Source of the DNA: Levilinea sp.
GTDB lineage: Bacteria; Chloroflexota; Anaerolineae; Anaerolineales; Anaerolineaceae
Direction: 5' to 3'
DNA: 64,000 nt
NCBI GenBank assembly: GCA_029975215.1
Contig: JARKPO010000045.1
Coordinates: forward strand, 62,001 to 126,000
Under the pieces are notes generated by a model. The model did not search any database. It was not told the DNA's origin and saw nothing but the letters and a program-made list of their open reading frames with translations. Shown here one piece after another: positions 43,225 through 52,566 of the stretch. Numbering within the stretch: position 1 is the first letter of the stretch; every line of letters starts with the position of its first letter. Made by a program: the position numbers and the translations under genes.

Positions 43225-43931
43225 TTGGTGGCATCCTTTTGTTCCAGAATGTAGTCCAGGGCAGATGGACCGGTCATGAACAGCAAATCCAGAATGGAGA
43301 CCTGGCTTTCATACGGCGGGTACAGCTGCGGGTAGGGGGGATAGGAATACTGCATGTATTCTAACGCAATCCCAGCTTGACGGAGTTTATCTTCTTCCAA
43401 ATAATCGCGGGCAGAGGGGCCTGAGAGGTAGTGGGTGGCGCCTAACTGAGTGAGGATGGACAATAACCGATCGGTTTTGACGCCGCTGAGGCCGGTGAGC
43501 TGCGAAGAGCGTAAGAAGCGGGTATGCGTGATGCCCAGCAGGCGCGCCAGGGCGATCGTTTGGGGAATGGTCAGGTCGGTGAGGTAAGTGGTGCGGCTGA
43601 GATAAAACGCGGAGAGCTGGTCAGCATAGGTGTCAAAAAAGGGGGCGCGGGCGTAATTGGTTTGCAGGGCGTTCCAATGCTTCTTGGCCCAATCGGTTTG
43701 GTCATTAATGCGGATCTTGTGAATGGGGGTGTGTTGGGTTTCGACGCCTTTATTGAGGACAGGAATGGTGAGCCACTGCAGCCCCTGCGGGGTTTTGATG
43801 CGGTTGCGGTTGCGCCAGCCGTTTTTGTCGTATTTAACGTCGTCATAAAAGACAAATACATCCGCCAGGGCAATTTGGTGAAAATAACCGCGCCAGGGGA
43901 TATACGACGGTTGGAGGATGACCACACGCAT
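43221..43931 (-). CDS. WbqC family protein
   Basis: A 236-residue WbqC-like protein. The family start V-I-L-Q-P-S-Y-I-P-W-R-G-Y and the following F-Y-D-D-V-K-Y-D-K-N-G-W-R-N-R-N are clear. WbqC proteins occur in O-antigen and amino-sugar clusters and are suspected to act on an amino-deoxy sugar made by an RffA-type transaminase. The reaction is not established. It lies between the GT2 and methyltransferase genes with near-zero gaps. Confidence 0.88.
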   Translation of the reverse strand: MRVVILQPSYIPWRGYFHQIALADVFVFYDDVKYDKNGWRNRNRIKTPQGLQWLTIPVLNKGVETQHTPIHKIRINDQTDWAKKHWNALQTNYARAPFFDTYADQLSAFYLSRTTYLTDLTIPQTIALARLLGITHTRFLRSSQLTGLSGVKTDRLLSILTQLGATHYLSGPSARDYLEEDKLRQAGIALEYMQYSYPPYPQLYPPYESQVSILDLLFMTGPSALDYILEQKDATK

Positions 43932-43934
43932 GGC

Positions 43935-44903
43935 TCAGACGTCCTTGGCGGGTGCAGGTGGGGTTTGTTGGTGGATAACGTAGGTGGGGCGGTCCATGCT
44001 GCGGTCGAAGATGCGCGCCAGGTATTCGCCAAAGATACCCAGGGCAAACATTTGCATACCCGAAAAAAGGGAGATGATGGAGGCCAGGAAAGGAAAGCCG
44101 GGAATACTGCCGAGGGTGAAATAGATGGCGACCACGTAGATAAATACCGCCAGGCCAAAAAGGGTGAACAGGAAACCCACCCAGCTGGCGATGCGCAGGG
44201 GGACGGTGCTGAACCCAGTTAGAATCAGAAAGACTTGAGAGGCCAGACGGGCGAAATTGTAGTTGGAACGGCCAATTTTACGCGGTTCTTCGTGGACGGG
44301 GACGCTGGTGAAGCGGGATGTGCCCCAGGAGAGGAGCACATCAATGATCACGCCTGGACTCTGGTACTGCAAGGAGGCTTCGCGCAGGTAGGTGCGGAAA
44401 GCGCGGAAGGCGCTGATCTCGTTGACGGTGGGGATCCCCATGACAAAGGCGAGTACTTTTTTGGTGAGGCGGGAGAAGAGATTTCGCCAGAGGGTGTGGG
44501 GCAGCTTGCGCGGAAAGCCGTAGACAACGTCATAGCCCTCGTTCAATTTGGCCAACATGGCGTGGATTTCCGAAGGCGGATGTTGGAGGTCGTCATCCAT
44601 GGTGACAGTCACGGCAAAGCGGGCGCTGCGCAGACCACACAGCAGGGCATTGTGCTGTCCGTAATTCCGCATGAGGTTGATGCCGCGCAGCCAGGGATAG
44701 ATCTGGCATAGACGTTGAATTTCTTCCCAGGATGCGTCCCGGCTGCCGTCGTTGACGAGGATGACCTCATATTGTGCAGCCAGGGTGGGCAGTTCGACGG
44801 CAAGGGCTTGAACCAACAATGCCAGGGAAGGCTGGCTGTTGTATACCGGTACGACCACAGAAAGTGATTCGACCGGCAGAGCGAAAGATCCAGATTGGGT
44901 CAT
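43935..44903 (-). CDS. Family 2 glycosyltransferase, polyprenyl-phosphate type
   Basis: A 322-residue GT2 of the ArnC/DPM1-like kind. The GT-A domain has V-V-P-V-Y-N-S, V-N-D-G-S-R-D and the metal-binding D-D-D-L-Q-H-P-P. Two C-terminal membrane helices follow (about 225-250 and 262-288). Such enzymes attach a sugar to undecaprenyl phosphate for later transfer by a GT-C enzyme, and a GT-C candidate is next to it. The ATG at 44903 is preceded by AAGGA. Confidence 0.9.
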   Translation of the reverse strand: MTQSGSFALPVESLSVVVPVYNSQPSLALLVQALAVELPTLAAQYEVILVNDGSRDASWEEIQRLCQIYPWLRGINLMRNYGQHNALLCGLRSARFAVTVTMDDDLQHPPSEIHAMLAKLNEGYDVVYGFPRKLPHTLWRNLFSRLTKKVLAFVMGIPTVNEISAFRAFRTYLREASLQYQSPGVIIDVLLSWGTSRFTSVPVHEEPRKIGRSNYNFARLASQVFLILTGFSTVPLRIASWVGFLFTLFGLAVFIYVVAIYFTLGSIPGFPFLASIISLFSGMQMFALGIFGEYLARIFDRSMDRPTYVIHQQTPPAPAKDV

Positions 44904-44914
44904 GGGAACTTCCT

Positions 44915-46939
44915 TTACCGGGGACATTCGATCTGTTCACGCGCCCCGGCTAAGGCCTGCGCGTCAGCTCCTTGAGGAGAAGTTTTGGCCTCGACGCGGG
45001 TCAGCAGGCGGCAGAGAGGGCTTTGCAGGCTGTGGGCGAGCTGATCGGTTTTGACAGCCATGTCTGCGGCGGGCTGCCAGCGACCGGCGCGGGCATAGCC
45101 TTCGATAAAGAGCATGTATTCGGAAGGCTCGGCAGGCTCCAGTCCTTTTGAAAAGGCTTCTTCGCCCAGGGCGACCACCTGCTCCCAATCGCTGGTCTGG
45201 CGGGCGAGATCAGCTTTTTGATAATAATAGCACCAACCGTGCTCAGGCTCCGCACCGAAGATGTGAGCGGGCGGGCTGGCTGGGGCCGCGGGGTCGGGGA
45301 TGACCTGATTGAGGTGCGAAATCTTAAGGGCTTTGCGGATATCGCGCGGCAAAATGGGCAAGTCGTCATCCCGGCTGGGCGAAAGCAGGCGCAAGCAGCC
45401 CGGCGGCGAGTAGAAATAGACCACGGCCTGATCGGTGCTGCTTTCAAAGCGGGCGCTGCGGTATTCTTGCACCACTGGCAGCCCTTTTTCCAGGGCGGGA
45501 ATGGCCGCGCCCAGACGGACTTCGGTGAAGGCCAGGAAATAGGGCAGGGTGTTGGTATGGTTGTCAGGGGCGTACAGCCAATTGAGGGGGGCGGTGAGGG
45601 AATTGTCGCTGTAATAGGTCAGCGGCATTTTCTGCGTGACGAGGAGAGTATTCGGTTTGAGGGCTGGAGCACGCCAGGATAGCTGCCAGAAGAAATCCTT
45701 CTGTGTGATCCATTCGCGTCGGTAGGAATTGGCGGTTTCAAAATTGGCACCCACGGCCATGGCCACCGCCAGCGAAAGCAGTACCACGCGCTGAAGGTGC
45801 TTGCGGAACAGCCATTCCAACACACCGACGGCGAAGATGCAGCTGCCCAGCATAAAGGCCAGGGAGAAGCGATCCCAGGGGAACTGCACGCCCAGGGGCA
45901 GGTTGGTGATCCAAAACGGCCAACCCGCGAAGAGCATGGCCAGGCCGCCGACAATGATGGCTTGATGAGACCAGGCGACGCGCTTTTGCGGCTCGGCGGT
46001 TTCTTTCGGCAGGAAGCGAAGCACGGCCAGCAGGGTAAGGAGCAGGCTGGCGGCGGTGATCAGCCAAAAGGCCGCGCCGGATGCATTGGCAAAATCTTCC
46101 AGGGTGGGGAAGCGGAAGGGCAATGCCCACACCAACCAGGAGGAAGTGAACACATCCTGCACCACCCGGTAGAGCAGATTGCCCGCGGCGGCCACCGGAC
46201 TGGCGGCAGCGGCATCGATCAGCTCAGGCTGGTAGGTGGGGAATTCAAATACGAATACGCGCCAGATCAAGAAGGCCAGCATAGCCCCCAGATAGGGCAG
46301 CCAATGGAAGAACGCAGATTGGGCACGCTGTTTCCAGTTGGGGATGGATTCGCGCAGCACCAACCACAGCAATATGGGGCGGATGAGATCCAGGCCGACG
46401 TAATACTCGGTGGAGAAGGTGCAGAGGGCAAAGGTGAGCACGCCCAAAATGGTCCACTGCCAGCGGCGTTGGGGCTGACGGACGGCGGCCAACATGCAGC
46501 CCAGGGAGAGGATATAACTGGCCAAAAGGATGAAGCCGTTGCTGTAGACCACGGAGATGGATTGCTGCTTGAAACCAGGGAAAACAGCAAACAAAACCGC
46601 AACCCAGGCGGCAGCCATGCGCCGTTCTGGCCAAATTTTCTGCACGGTCCAATACACTGCCAGGGCGGTGAGCCAGCGCGTGACCAGGCCGAATATTTGC
46701 CAGGGGAGGGGAGAGGTCTGGAATAGAGCGGTGGTGAGGACGTAGATACCGGCCAGGAAAGGGCGGTCTGAGGAAAACACCTGAGTGAAACCAGCGGGGC
46801 CTAAGGTGTGGGCGAACCACACCATGGGCCAATCATCCCAATAAAAACCCAGGGCGGGAGCCAGGACTCCATAGGAGGCAATGCAGAGAATCAGCAGAAA
46901 TGCAGGAAAGCGCAGCCAAGACCAAAAGCGTTTTAACAC
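44915..46939 (-). CDS. GT-C-like polytopic membrane protein
   Basis: A protein of 674 residues if begun at the GTG at 46939, preceded by AAGGAG ten bases upstream. About ten membrane helices are followed by a soluble, helical C-terminal part. The first external loop has F-Y-W-D-D-W, the acidic pair typical of GT-C transferases that use polyprenyl-phosphate sugars. An ATG at 47065 would add 42 residues, but it has no ribosome binding site and overlaps a TGGTAAAAT promoter element. Acceptor unknown; probably a cell-wall glycan or glycoprotein. Confidence 0.75.
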   Translation of the reverse strand: MLKRFWSWLRFPAFLLILCIASYGVLAPALGFYWDDWPMVWFAHTLGPAGFTQVFSSDRPFLAGIYVLTTALFQTSPLPWQIFGLVTRWLTALAVYWTVQKIWPERRMAAAWVAVLFAVFPGFKQQSISVVYSNGFILLASYILSLGCMLAAVRQPQRRWQWTILGVLTFALCTFSTEYYVGLDLIRPILLWLVLRESIPNWKQRAQSAFFHWLPYLGAMLAFLIWRVFVFEFPTYQPELIDAAAASPVAAAGNLLYRVVQDVFTSSWLVWALPFRFPTLEDFANASGAAFWLITAASLLLTLLAVLRFLPKETAEPQKRVAWSHQAIIVGGLAMLFAGWPFWITNLPLGVQFPWDRFSLAFMLGSCIFAVGVLEWLFRKHLQRVVLLSLAVAMAVGANFETANSYRREWITQKDFFWQLSWRAPALKPNTLLVTQKMPLTYYSDNSLTAPLNWLYAPDNHTNTLPYFLAFTEVRLGAAIPALEKGLPVVQEYRSARFESSTDQAVVYFYSPPGCLRLLSPSRDDDLPILPRDIRKALKISHLNQVIPDPAAPASPPAHIFGAEPEHGWCYYYQKADLARQTSDWEQVVALGEEAFSKGLEPAEPSEYMLFIEGYARAGRWQPAADMAVKTDQLAHSLQSPLCRLLTRVEAKTSPQGADAQALAGAREQIECPR

Positions 46940-47055
46940 GCGGAAATAACTCCTTGCGGCAGAGCCGGTGATCTTGAAAAACGAAACGGGCAGCCCAAAG
47001 AGGAGCGCCCGGAGCGGATGTGCTCGACGGGCCAGCGTTTGCCGCCCGACTTCGA

Positions 47056-47064
47056 ATTTTACCA
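47056..47064 (-). promoter_or_regulatory. Extended -10 before the GT-C gene
   Basis: TGGTAAAAT on the minus strand, 117 bases before the favoured GTG start. It coincides with the first codons of the longer reading, which argues against that reading. Confidence 0.4.
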
Positions 47065-47084
47065 TGAGAATGGAGCGGTGAGGT

Positions 47085-48008
47085 TTAACCGCGCGGGATG
47101 GCCTGAATATCGCGTAGGAAGCTGTCCACCTGCTGCTCGTAGGAGGCAGGGTCGCTCCAGAAGGCTTCGGCGTGTCCGGCCTGGGGAGCCAGGTAAATGC
47201 GGCTGAGACGGCTGTTTTTGGCCGCTGCCAGCAGGGCGAGAGACATCTCTTTGGGAACAAAGGTGTCTTGATCCCCATGAATCAGGAGAATTGGGGCCTC
47301 AATTTCAGGCATTTCTCGCAGAGGCGAGACTTTGTGGAAGGCCATGCCGGTAAACGCCCAGCAGATCATGCTGGAGACTGGAAGAAGGGGAAAGGCGGGC
47401 AAATGAAATTCGCTCCGCAGACGGTAAGCAAGCAGCTGTTGGAGGTCGGAGAAGGGGCAATCCGCGATGACAAACGAGATACGCGGGTCGAGGGCGGCAT
47501 GCTGCAGCGATAGGGCGGCCCCCAAGGATTCCCCAAAGACCCCTACCTTGCCGCCAGTTCCCAGCTTGTCATAAGCCCAGGTGACCACAGCTTTGAGATC
47601 CAGTTTTTCATAGAAGCCGAAGGTGGTGTTCCATCCGCCGGTTTTACCGTGGTGGCGTAAGTCGTAGATGAGCACATTGAAACCGCGCTTGCGAAACATG
47701 GGCACGTATTTCACCATGCCGTACAGGCTGTAGGTAAAGCCGTGAGACAGGACGACGGTCTTGTTGGCGTTGGGATGCGGAATGTAGATGGCGTTGATCA
47801 GATAATTATGGGGGGAGCGGATTTTGACATACTGCTTGGGCCAGCGGTTAAATTCTACTTCGTCCAATTTGCCTTGGCGTACCTCAATCTCATAAGTTTT
47901 TTCGGAGGGAATGACCTTGGGCAGCACCACGCGGCCGGCGAAGTATAAGCCAGCTCCAAGAATAACGGCAAGAAGCCCGATGAAGATCCAGATCACGATT
48001 GAACTCAT
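47085..48008 (-). CDS. Alpha/beta hydrolase, membrane-anchored
   Basis: A 307-residue serine hydrolase with an N-terminal membrane helix (about 4-26). The nucleophile is S161 in F-G-E-S-L-G, the acid is Asp in H-G-D-Q-D-T-F-V-P and the base His in A-G-H-A-E-A-F. The oxyanion motif S-H-G-F-T is at 88-92. It resembles YqkD-type hydrolases that face the outside. The substrate is unknown. It lies upstream of the sugar cluster and may be transcribed with it. Confidence 0.87.
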   Translation of the reverse strand: MSSIVIWIFIGLLAVILGAGLYFAGRVVLPKVIPSEKTYEIEVRQGKLDEVEFNRWPKQYVKIRSPHNYLINAIYIPHPNANKTVVLSHGFTYSLYGMVKYVPMFRKRGFNVLIYDLRHHGKTGGWNTTFGFYEKLDLKAVVTWAYDKLGTGGKVGVFGESLGAALSLQHAALDPRISFVIADCPFSDLQQLLAYRLRSEFHLPAFPLLPVSSMICWAFTGMAFHKVSPLREMPEIEAPILLIHGDQDTFVPKEMSLALLAAAKNSRLSRIYLAPQAGHAEAFWSDPASYEQQVDSFLRDIQAIPRG

Positions 48009-48121
48009 ATTTTCCCCGCTGCTCGAAACTTTGAGGTGTTTATCATTGGTACGGTTAACCGGACTGATTTTAACTGTGTTTCGGGAATTGGGGAAGGTGT
48101 GCTGACGGCTGCCATTGGGGG

Positions 48122-49294
48122 CTAAACCTGCCTGGAACGCATTAATTTTACCAAAGCTGAGAGGAAGGGCCGGGGGTTTAAAGAAACCATGAGGAGAAGG
48201 TTCTCGCCAAGGGTGGCATCTTCATTGAGAAAACGGAAGAGACGCTGAATGGGGTTGTGCATGAACAGGTCGGTGAAGATGTCCTTCATCTTTGGTCCCT
48301 GGCGCTGCATGAGTTGCAGCATGACGCGGTCGTTGAAGCGGGCCAGGGCTGGATCGGCGGGGATGTGGAAGGGATGACCGCGCTGAGTGAGGGAACGCAC
48401 CACGGCAGCGGAATCGCGCTGAATGCGCAGGAAGGCGTAGCCGGTGGAGGGTTTGACGCGCCCGCCGATAGTGCCGATGTTGAGGATGCGCTGACCTGTG
48501 CGCCGCGGGAAGGGCTGGTCGGTCATGGGGATGACGCCGGATTCTTCAGCCTTAATATGGTAATGGGTGAGCTTCAGCACATCCTGAATGTAGGCTTTCA
48601 AGGCCAGGTCATATTCGGCAGGGGGAAGCAAATCCGTTGAAAAGAGGGTGTATTCCACCAGGGCCTGACGCGGAGAAAAGGGGAGAATATAGACAAAACG
48701 CATCACGCCGTGCTGCGGGGTGCGGAAATCAAACATGGTTGGGCAGCGGGGATTGAAGACATCGGTTTCGGTTTCAATTTCCCAGCCTTTAAAATGCTGT
48801 TTGACGTCGTGATAACGGGGATCGGTGATTTTGAATTCGGAAGAGCGAAAGAGGCTGTTAAAGACCCATTCTGCAGCGTAGGTTTGGCCCGCGGCGGTGA
48901 CCTGGACGTGCTGGTTGCCGTCTTGCACCGATTCGACGGGAGCCTGGAGGAAGGTCACATTGGGGAGGCTGCGCAATGTCTCTTGGGCGTGGCGGTAGAA
49001 ATCAATACCGCGCAGCATATGATAGCGAAAGGGCGCCAGGGTGTAGGTATGGGAAAAGGTTTCGGACGCAAAGGCAATTTCATCCCATGAGCGGTAGAGG
49101 ATGGGCTGGTAGCGGCTGGGCTGATCAGACCAAAAACACCAGGTGCGGTCGTTTTGCTTTTTCTGTTCCAAATCAATGATGAGCATGCGTTTATTGCGCA
49201 GGGCGCTGTCGGCCAGGTGCAGGGCCAGGCTTAGCCCTGCCGCGCCGCCGCCAGTGAAGATGTAATCATAGATTTCGGTGTGATTCTGGCCCAT
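48122..49294 (-). CDS. crtY: Lycopene cyclase, CrtY type
   Basis: A 390-residue flavoprotein of the lycopene cyclase family. It has the dinucleotide loop G-G-G-A-A-G at 15-20 and the family signature N-D-R-T-W-C-F-W at 48-55, with later R-F-V-Y-I-L-P and P-S-T-G-Y-A-F. It would convert lycopene ends to beta rings. AGGAGA lies six bases before ATG. It follows the cysteine-cluster gene by 17 bases. No phytoene synthase or desaturase gene is in the window. Confidence 0.88.
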   Translation of the reverse strand: MGQNHTEIYDYIFTGGGAAGLSLALHLADSALRNKRMLIIDLEQKKQNDRTWCFWSDQPSRYQPILYRSWDEIAFASETFSHTYTLAPFRYHMLRGIDFYRHAQETLRSLPNVTFLQAPVESVQDGNQHVQVTAAGQTYAAEWVFNSLFRSSEFKITDPRYHDVKQHFKGWEIETETDVFNPRCPTMFDFRTPQHGVMRFVYILPFSPRQALVEYTLFSTDLLPPAEYDLALKAYIQDVLKLTHYHIKAEESGVIPMTDQPFPRRTGQRILNIGTIGGRVKPSTGYAFLRIQRDSAAVVRSLTQRGHPFHIPADPALARFNDRVMLQLMQRQGPKMKDIFTDLFMHNPIQRLFRFLNEDATLGENLLLMVSLNPRPFLSALVKLMRSRQV

Positions 49295-49311
49295 CCAATC
49301 TCTCCTGTGGG

Positions 49312-49758
49312 TTAACCCAGCCAATCGACGATGTAATCCTCAAGGTGATCCATGTCCACTTCGTTTTCTGCCTGGGTTTTCCAGCGCACAGAGATTCCAG
49401 CTTCGTGAACAGTAGAAGGATCGCCGGAAACGAGGGGGTGCCACCATTCCAGGTCTTTGCCTTCAGCCAGCAGCCGATAGGCACAGGTTTTGGGCATCCA
49501 CTTGAGCTGCTGGACGAGGTCGGGGTTGAGCACCAGGCAGGTGGGCATGAGCACAGTGCGCTCGTGGTAGGCGGTGCAGCGGCAGCGCTGCGTATCCAGC
49601 AGGCGGCAGACAACATCCGTGTAGTAAATTTCGCCGGTCTCTTCGTCCTGGAGTTTGTACAGGCAGCAGCGAGCGCAGCCGTCGCACAGAGATTCCCATT
49701 CCTGCGGCGACATTTCCGCCAGGGTTTTAGTTTTCCAGAAGGGTTGGGCGTGGGTCAT
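49312..49758 (-). CDS. YcgN/UPF0260-type cysteine cluster protein
   Basis: A 148-residue protein matching UPF0260. The cysteines are arranged as [12 protein letters not shown], then V-V-C-R-L-L-D-T and R-C-R-C-T-A-Y. The cluster probably binds zinc or iron-sulfur. Function is unknown in the family. The ATG at 49758 overlaps the stop of the metallo-hydrolase gene (ATGA). The longer frame upstream is only a shadow of that gene. Confidence 0.87.
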   Translation of the reverse strand: MTHAQPFWKTKTLAEMSPQEWESLCDGCARCCLYKLQDEETGEIYYTDVVCRLLDTQRCRCTAYHERTVLMPTCLVLNPDLVQQLKWMPKTCAYRLLAEGKDLEWWHPLVSGDPSTVHEAGISVRWKTQAENEVDMDHLEDYIVDWLG

Positions 49759-50504
49759 GGGGCAAACTCCAGAACAGCACCGACATGGAGGGGGCTGACC
49801 GGTTGGCTGAAGGTGGCTTGAATGTGTGCGACGGCGGCGTCTCCGGTGCAGTGGCCCGGAGAAAGAGCTTGAATGGGGAGGGCATTCAGCGCAGCGAGGG
49901 TGTGATCCACACTCTCTGCCGAAGCGTCTTTGAGGTGGAAGCCGCCGCCGACCCAATTGAAGGGCGTTGAGTACTGCGTGTAGGCACGCTGGATGATGCG
50001 GACAATGCCGGGGTGGGCGCAGCCGGTGAGCAGCACCTGGTACTGGGGGAAGCGAGTGATAAGGGCCTGTTCGGGAGTGTTTTCAGAAATTTCACCGGTG
50101 GTGTACCAATTTCCGGCCAGATGCGCGGGGGCGGCGATCTCCTGGTAGGAACCCAGAGCTTGAAACCGGGCTTTGTAAGCCTCGGGGGTGGCGGCGAGGA
50201 AGTAAATTTTTTCCGGTTGGGCGCCAGCCTGGATGAGGCCAGCCAAACCATCGGTGTGGTCTTCGTGAAAATGGGAAAGGAAGATGCGTTGGATTTGGGC
50301 GGGAGAGATGCCCAGGGCTGCCATGTTGTGCAGCAGGGTAGGGCTGTCGCCGCCAGTGTCGAAGAGCAGGTTCAGGCCGTCCTGTTCAAGCAGAGCCGAA
50401 AAGCCCCAGGCTTCCTTGAGGGCAGGATCCATGCTGCGGTTGTCGTAAAGAATCGTGATGCGCAAGGATGATGAATTGTTCAAGCGACCTCCGATGGGTT
50501 GCAT
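49755..50504 (-). CDS. MBL-fold metallo-hydrolase
   Basis: A protein of 249 residues (242 from the alternative start) with a metallo-beta-lactamase fold. The metal motif is H-F-H-E-D-H and later histidines lie in G-C-A-H-P-G and S-P-G-H-C-T-G. The N-terminal L-Y-D-N and G-F-S-A-L-L make it like the archaeal dihydropterin-type phosphate synthases of this superfamily. Two starts compete: ATG at 50504, seven bases after a TACAAT -10 (leaderless), and TTG at 50483 with GGAGG upstream. Confidence 0.82.
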   Translation of the reverse strand: MQPIGGRLNNSSSLRITILYDNRSMDPALKEAWGFSALLEQDGLNLLFDTGGDSPTLLHNMAALGISPAQIQRIFLSHFHEDHTDGLAGLIQAGAQPEKIYFLAATPEAYKARFQALGSYQEIAAPAHLAGNWYTTGEISENTPEQALITRFPQYQVLLTGCAHPGIVRIIQRAYTQYSTPFNWVGGGFHLKDASAESVDHTLAALNALPIQALSPGHCTGDAAVAHIQATFSQPVSPLHVGAVLEFAP

Positions 50505-50511
50505 TATCTGT

Positions 50512-50517
50512 ATTGTA
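50512..50517 (-). promoter_or_regulatory. -10 element of the metallo-hydrolase operon
   Basis: TACAAT on the minus strand with exactly seven bases to the ATG at 50504; no clear -35. Confidence 0.4.
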
Positions 50518-50595
50518 GCAGAAGACTTCAGGATACGGGGGCAGAGCGAGTATAATTAGGCGCGCCTGACCCATCTCCTGATACGAAAGAACGCC

Positions 50596-52566
50596 ATGAC
50601 CCCTGAACTGATGGAATCCCCTACCTCCACCGCTCTAGTGGAATCTGCCGATGAGCGACCTTTGAATTTGTTCACGGCCGCGCTGCTTCTGCTGTTTTTT
50701 TTGACGCTGCTGCGCCGGGCATGGATCTGCGATGACGCCTATATCACCTTTCGCACGGTGGATAACTTTATCCACGGTTACCGGCTGACCTGGAATGTGA
50801 CCGAACGGGTGCAGGTGTTCACCCACCCTTTGTGGATGTTCCTGCTGAGTTTCTTTTACTGGATCACTCATGAAATTTACCTGACCAGCCTGGCAATTTC
50901 GGCAGCGGTGACGGCGGTGACGCTGGGGATTTTGACGCGCAGCCTGGCGAAATCGGCTTGGGGCGCGGGACTGGCGATTTTAGGGCTGACGGTTTCAAAA
51001 GCTTTTGTGGATTTTTCTACCAGTGGGTTGGAAAATCCGCTCAGCCATCTGTTAATTGTGGTGTTCTTTGTGCTGTTCTGGGGCATGCCGTCTGGCAAGA
51101 ATAAAGCGTTCTGGTTGTCTTTTACGGCCTCGCTGGGGATCCTAAACCGGATGGACACTGCGCTGGTGTTCCTTCCGGCGTTGGCCTATACCCTATGGGA
51201 ACAGCGCAAGGTGAAAAATGTGCTGTGGCTGATGGCTGCGGGGCAGAGCCCCTTTTTGGCGTGGGAGGCCTTCGCTGTTTTCTATTATGGGTTCCCTTTT
51301 CCGAACACAGCTTATGCCAAGCTGAATACAGGCATCCCTTCTGGAGAGTATGTGCAGCAGGGGCTGCTGTATTTGCTTAACTCGATTCAGTTTGATCCCA
51401 TCACGTTGCTGCTGACGGCGGCAGGGGTGGGCGCGGCAGCGGCACAGCGAGATAAGCGCGGGCTGTTCCTGGCGGCTGGCATGCTGGCGTACCTGGCCTA
51501 TGTGGTTAAGGTAGGGGGCGATTTTATGAGCGGGCGCTTCCTGACCGTCCCGCTGATCTGTGCGGCGATTCTGCTGGTGCGTTTGGACTTCCGCAAGGTG
51601 CAGCCCTGGGCAGCGGCAGGGCTGTATGCGCTCGTGCTGTTGGTGGGTCTATCGGAAAAGAACGCCACACTGCATATTTCCGATTACGGCGATATTGACC
51701 GCGGCCCGGTGCACGTGGGCAGCCACGGTGTTTTGGATGAACGCATGTTGTACTACGGCGGCACGGGCCTGCTGAACGCAGAACGGTTTTTACAGCTGCC
51801 CGACTTTTATTGGGGGCAGTACGGCGAGGCTGCTAAGAACGAAGGCAAGGTCGTGGCAGATAACTACGGCATTGGGTTGTATGGGTTCTTTGCTGGGCCG
51901 GATGTGTATGTATTGGACCGGCTGGCTTTAGCTGACCCGTTGCTGGCGCGCATCCCCGCCAGGCGGATGGTGAACTGGCGTATTGGGCACATGGAGCGGA
52001 TTTTGCCGGAGCGGTATCTGCAATCGCTGATGCTTCAGGAAAATAAACTGGAGGATGCCCAACTGCATGAGTATTACGACAAGCTGCTGCTGATCACCCG
52101 CGGCAGTCTGAGCGACCCGCGGCGCCTGGTGGAAATTTGGAAGATGAACACCGGCCAGTACGAACACCTGATTCAACGAGACCTTTACCAATACCCTGGG
52201 ATGCAGCGGATCTCCGCCGAGGTAGTAAGTACCGTGTGGGCTAACGGCACGGATTGTTCGATGGGGATTGAGATGGACGACAGCGGGGTTGAGGTGCAGT
52301 TCCCTGAGGTTTTGCAGGCGAAGTGGCTGCAGGTGGGGGCGGACCACAACGACCGGTATGAACTGATTTTTTTGAAAGAGGGAAAAGAGCTGGCGCGGAC
52401 CAGGGTCGGAACGGCTTATTTGAGCGAGCCAGGGGGGCTTTCTTCGCGCGTGACGGCAGTGCCGGAAAAAGCTGTTCGCGCGGGCTACGACCGCGTGCGT
52501 ATGCTGCCGCTGGTGGGCAGCGACGAACGCTACTGCCTGGGGACGTTGATCCCGCTTAATCCGTAG
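50596..52566 (+). CDS. GT-C membrane glycosyltransferase, arabinofuranosyltransferase-like
   Basis: A 656-residue protein with about ten membrane helices between 27 and 360 and a soluble C-terminal domain. The first loop I-C-D-D-A-Y-I-T-F-R (D46, D47) and V-F-T-H-P-L-W match the AftB-like GT-C family. The donor would be a decaprenyl-phosphate pentose or similar lipid sugar and the work done outside the membrane. A TATAAT -10 lies at 50551-50556, 39 bases before ATG. Exact specificity is not predictable. Confidence 0.85.
   Translation: MTPELMESPTSTALVESADERPLNLFTAALLLLFFLTLLRRAWICDDAYITFRTVDNFIHGYRLTWNVTERVQVFTHPLWMFLLSFFYWITHEIYLTSLAISAAVTAVTLGILTRSLAKSAWGAGLAILGLTVSKAFVDFSTSGLENPLSHLLIVVFFVLFWGMPSGKNKAFWLSFTASLGILNRMDTALVFLPALAYTLWEQRKVKNVLWLMAAGQSPFLAWEAFAVFYYGFPFPNTAYAKLNTGIPSGEYVQQGLLYLLNSIQFDPITLLLTAAGVGAAAAQRDKRGLFLAAGMLAYLAYVVKVGGDFMSGRFLTVPLICAAILLVRLDFRKVQPWAAAGLYALVLLVGLSEKNATLHISDYGDIDRGPVHVGSHGVLDERMLYYGGTGLLNAERFLQLPDFYWGQYGEAAKNEGKVVADNYGIGLYGFFAGPDVYVLDRLALADPLLARIPARRMVNWRIGHMERILPERYLQSLMLQENKLEDAQLHEYYDKLLLITRGSLSDPRRLVEIWKMNTGQYEHLIQRDLYQYPGMQRISAEVVSTVWANGTDCSMGIEMDDSGVEVQFPEVLQAKWLQVGADHNDRYELIFLKEGKELARTRVGTAYLSEPGGLSSRVTAVPEKAVRAGYDRVRMLPLVGSDERYCLGTLIPLNP

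Noticed and set aside
45797-46726. A 309-codon open frame on the plus strand inside the GT-C gene
   Set aside because: The translation is Gly/Gln-rich without recognisable domains, while the minus strand has clear membrane helices and a GT-C motif.
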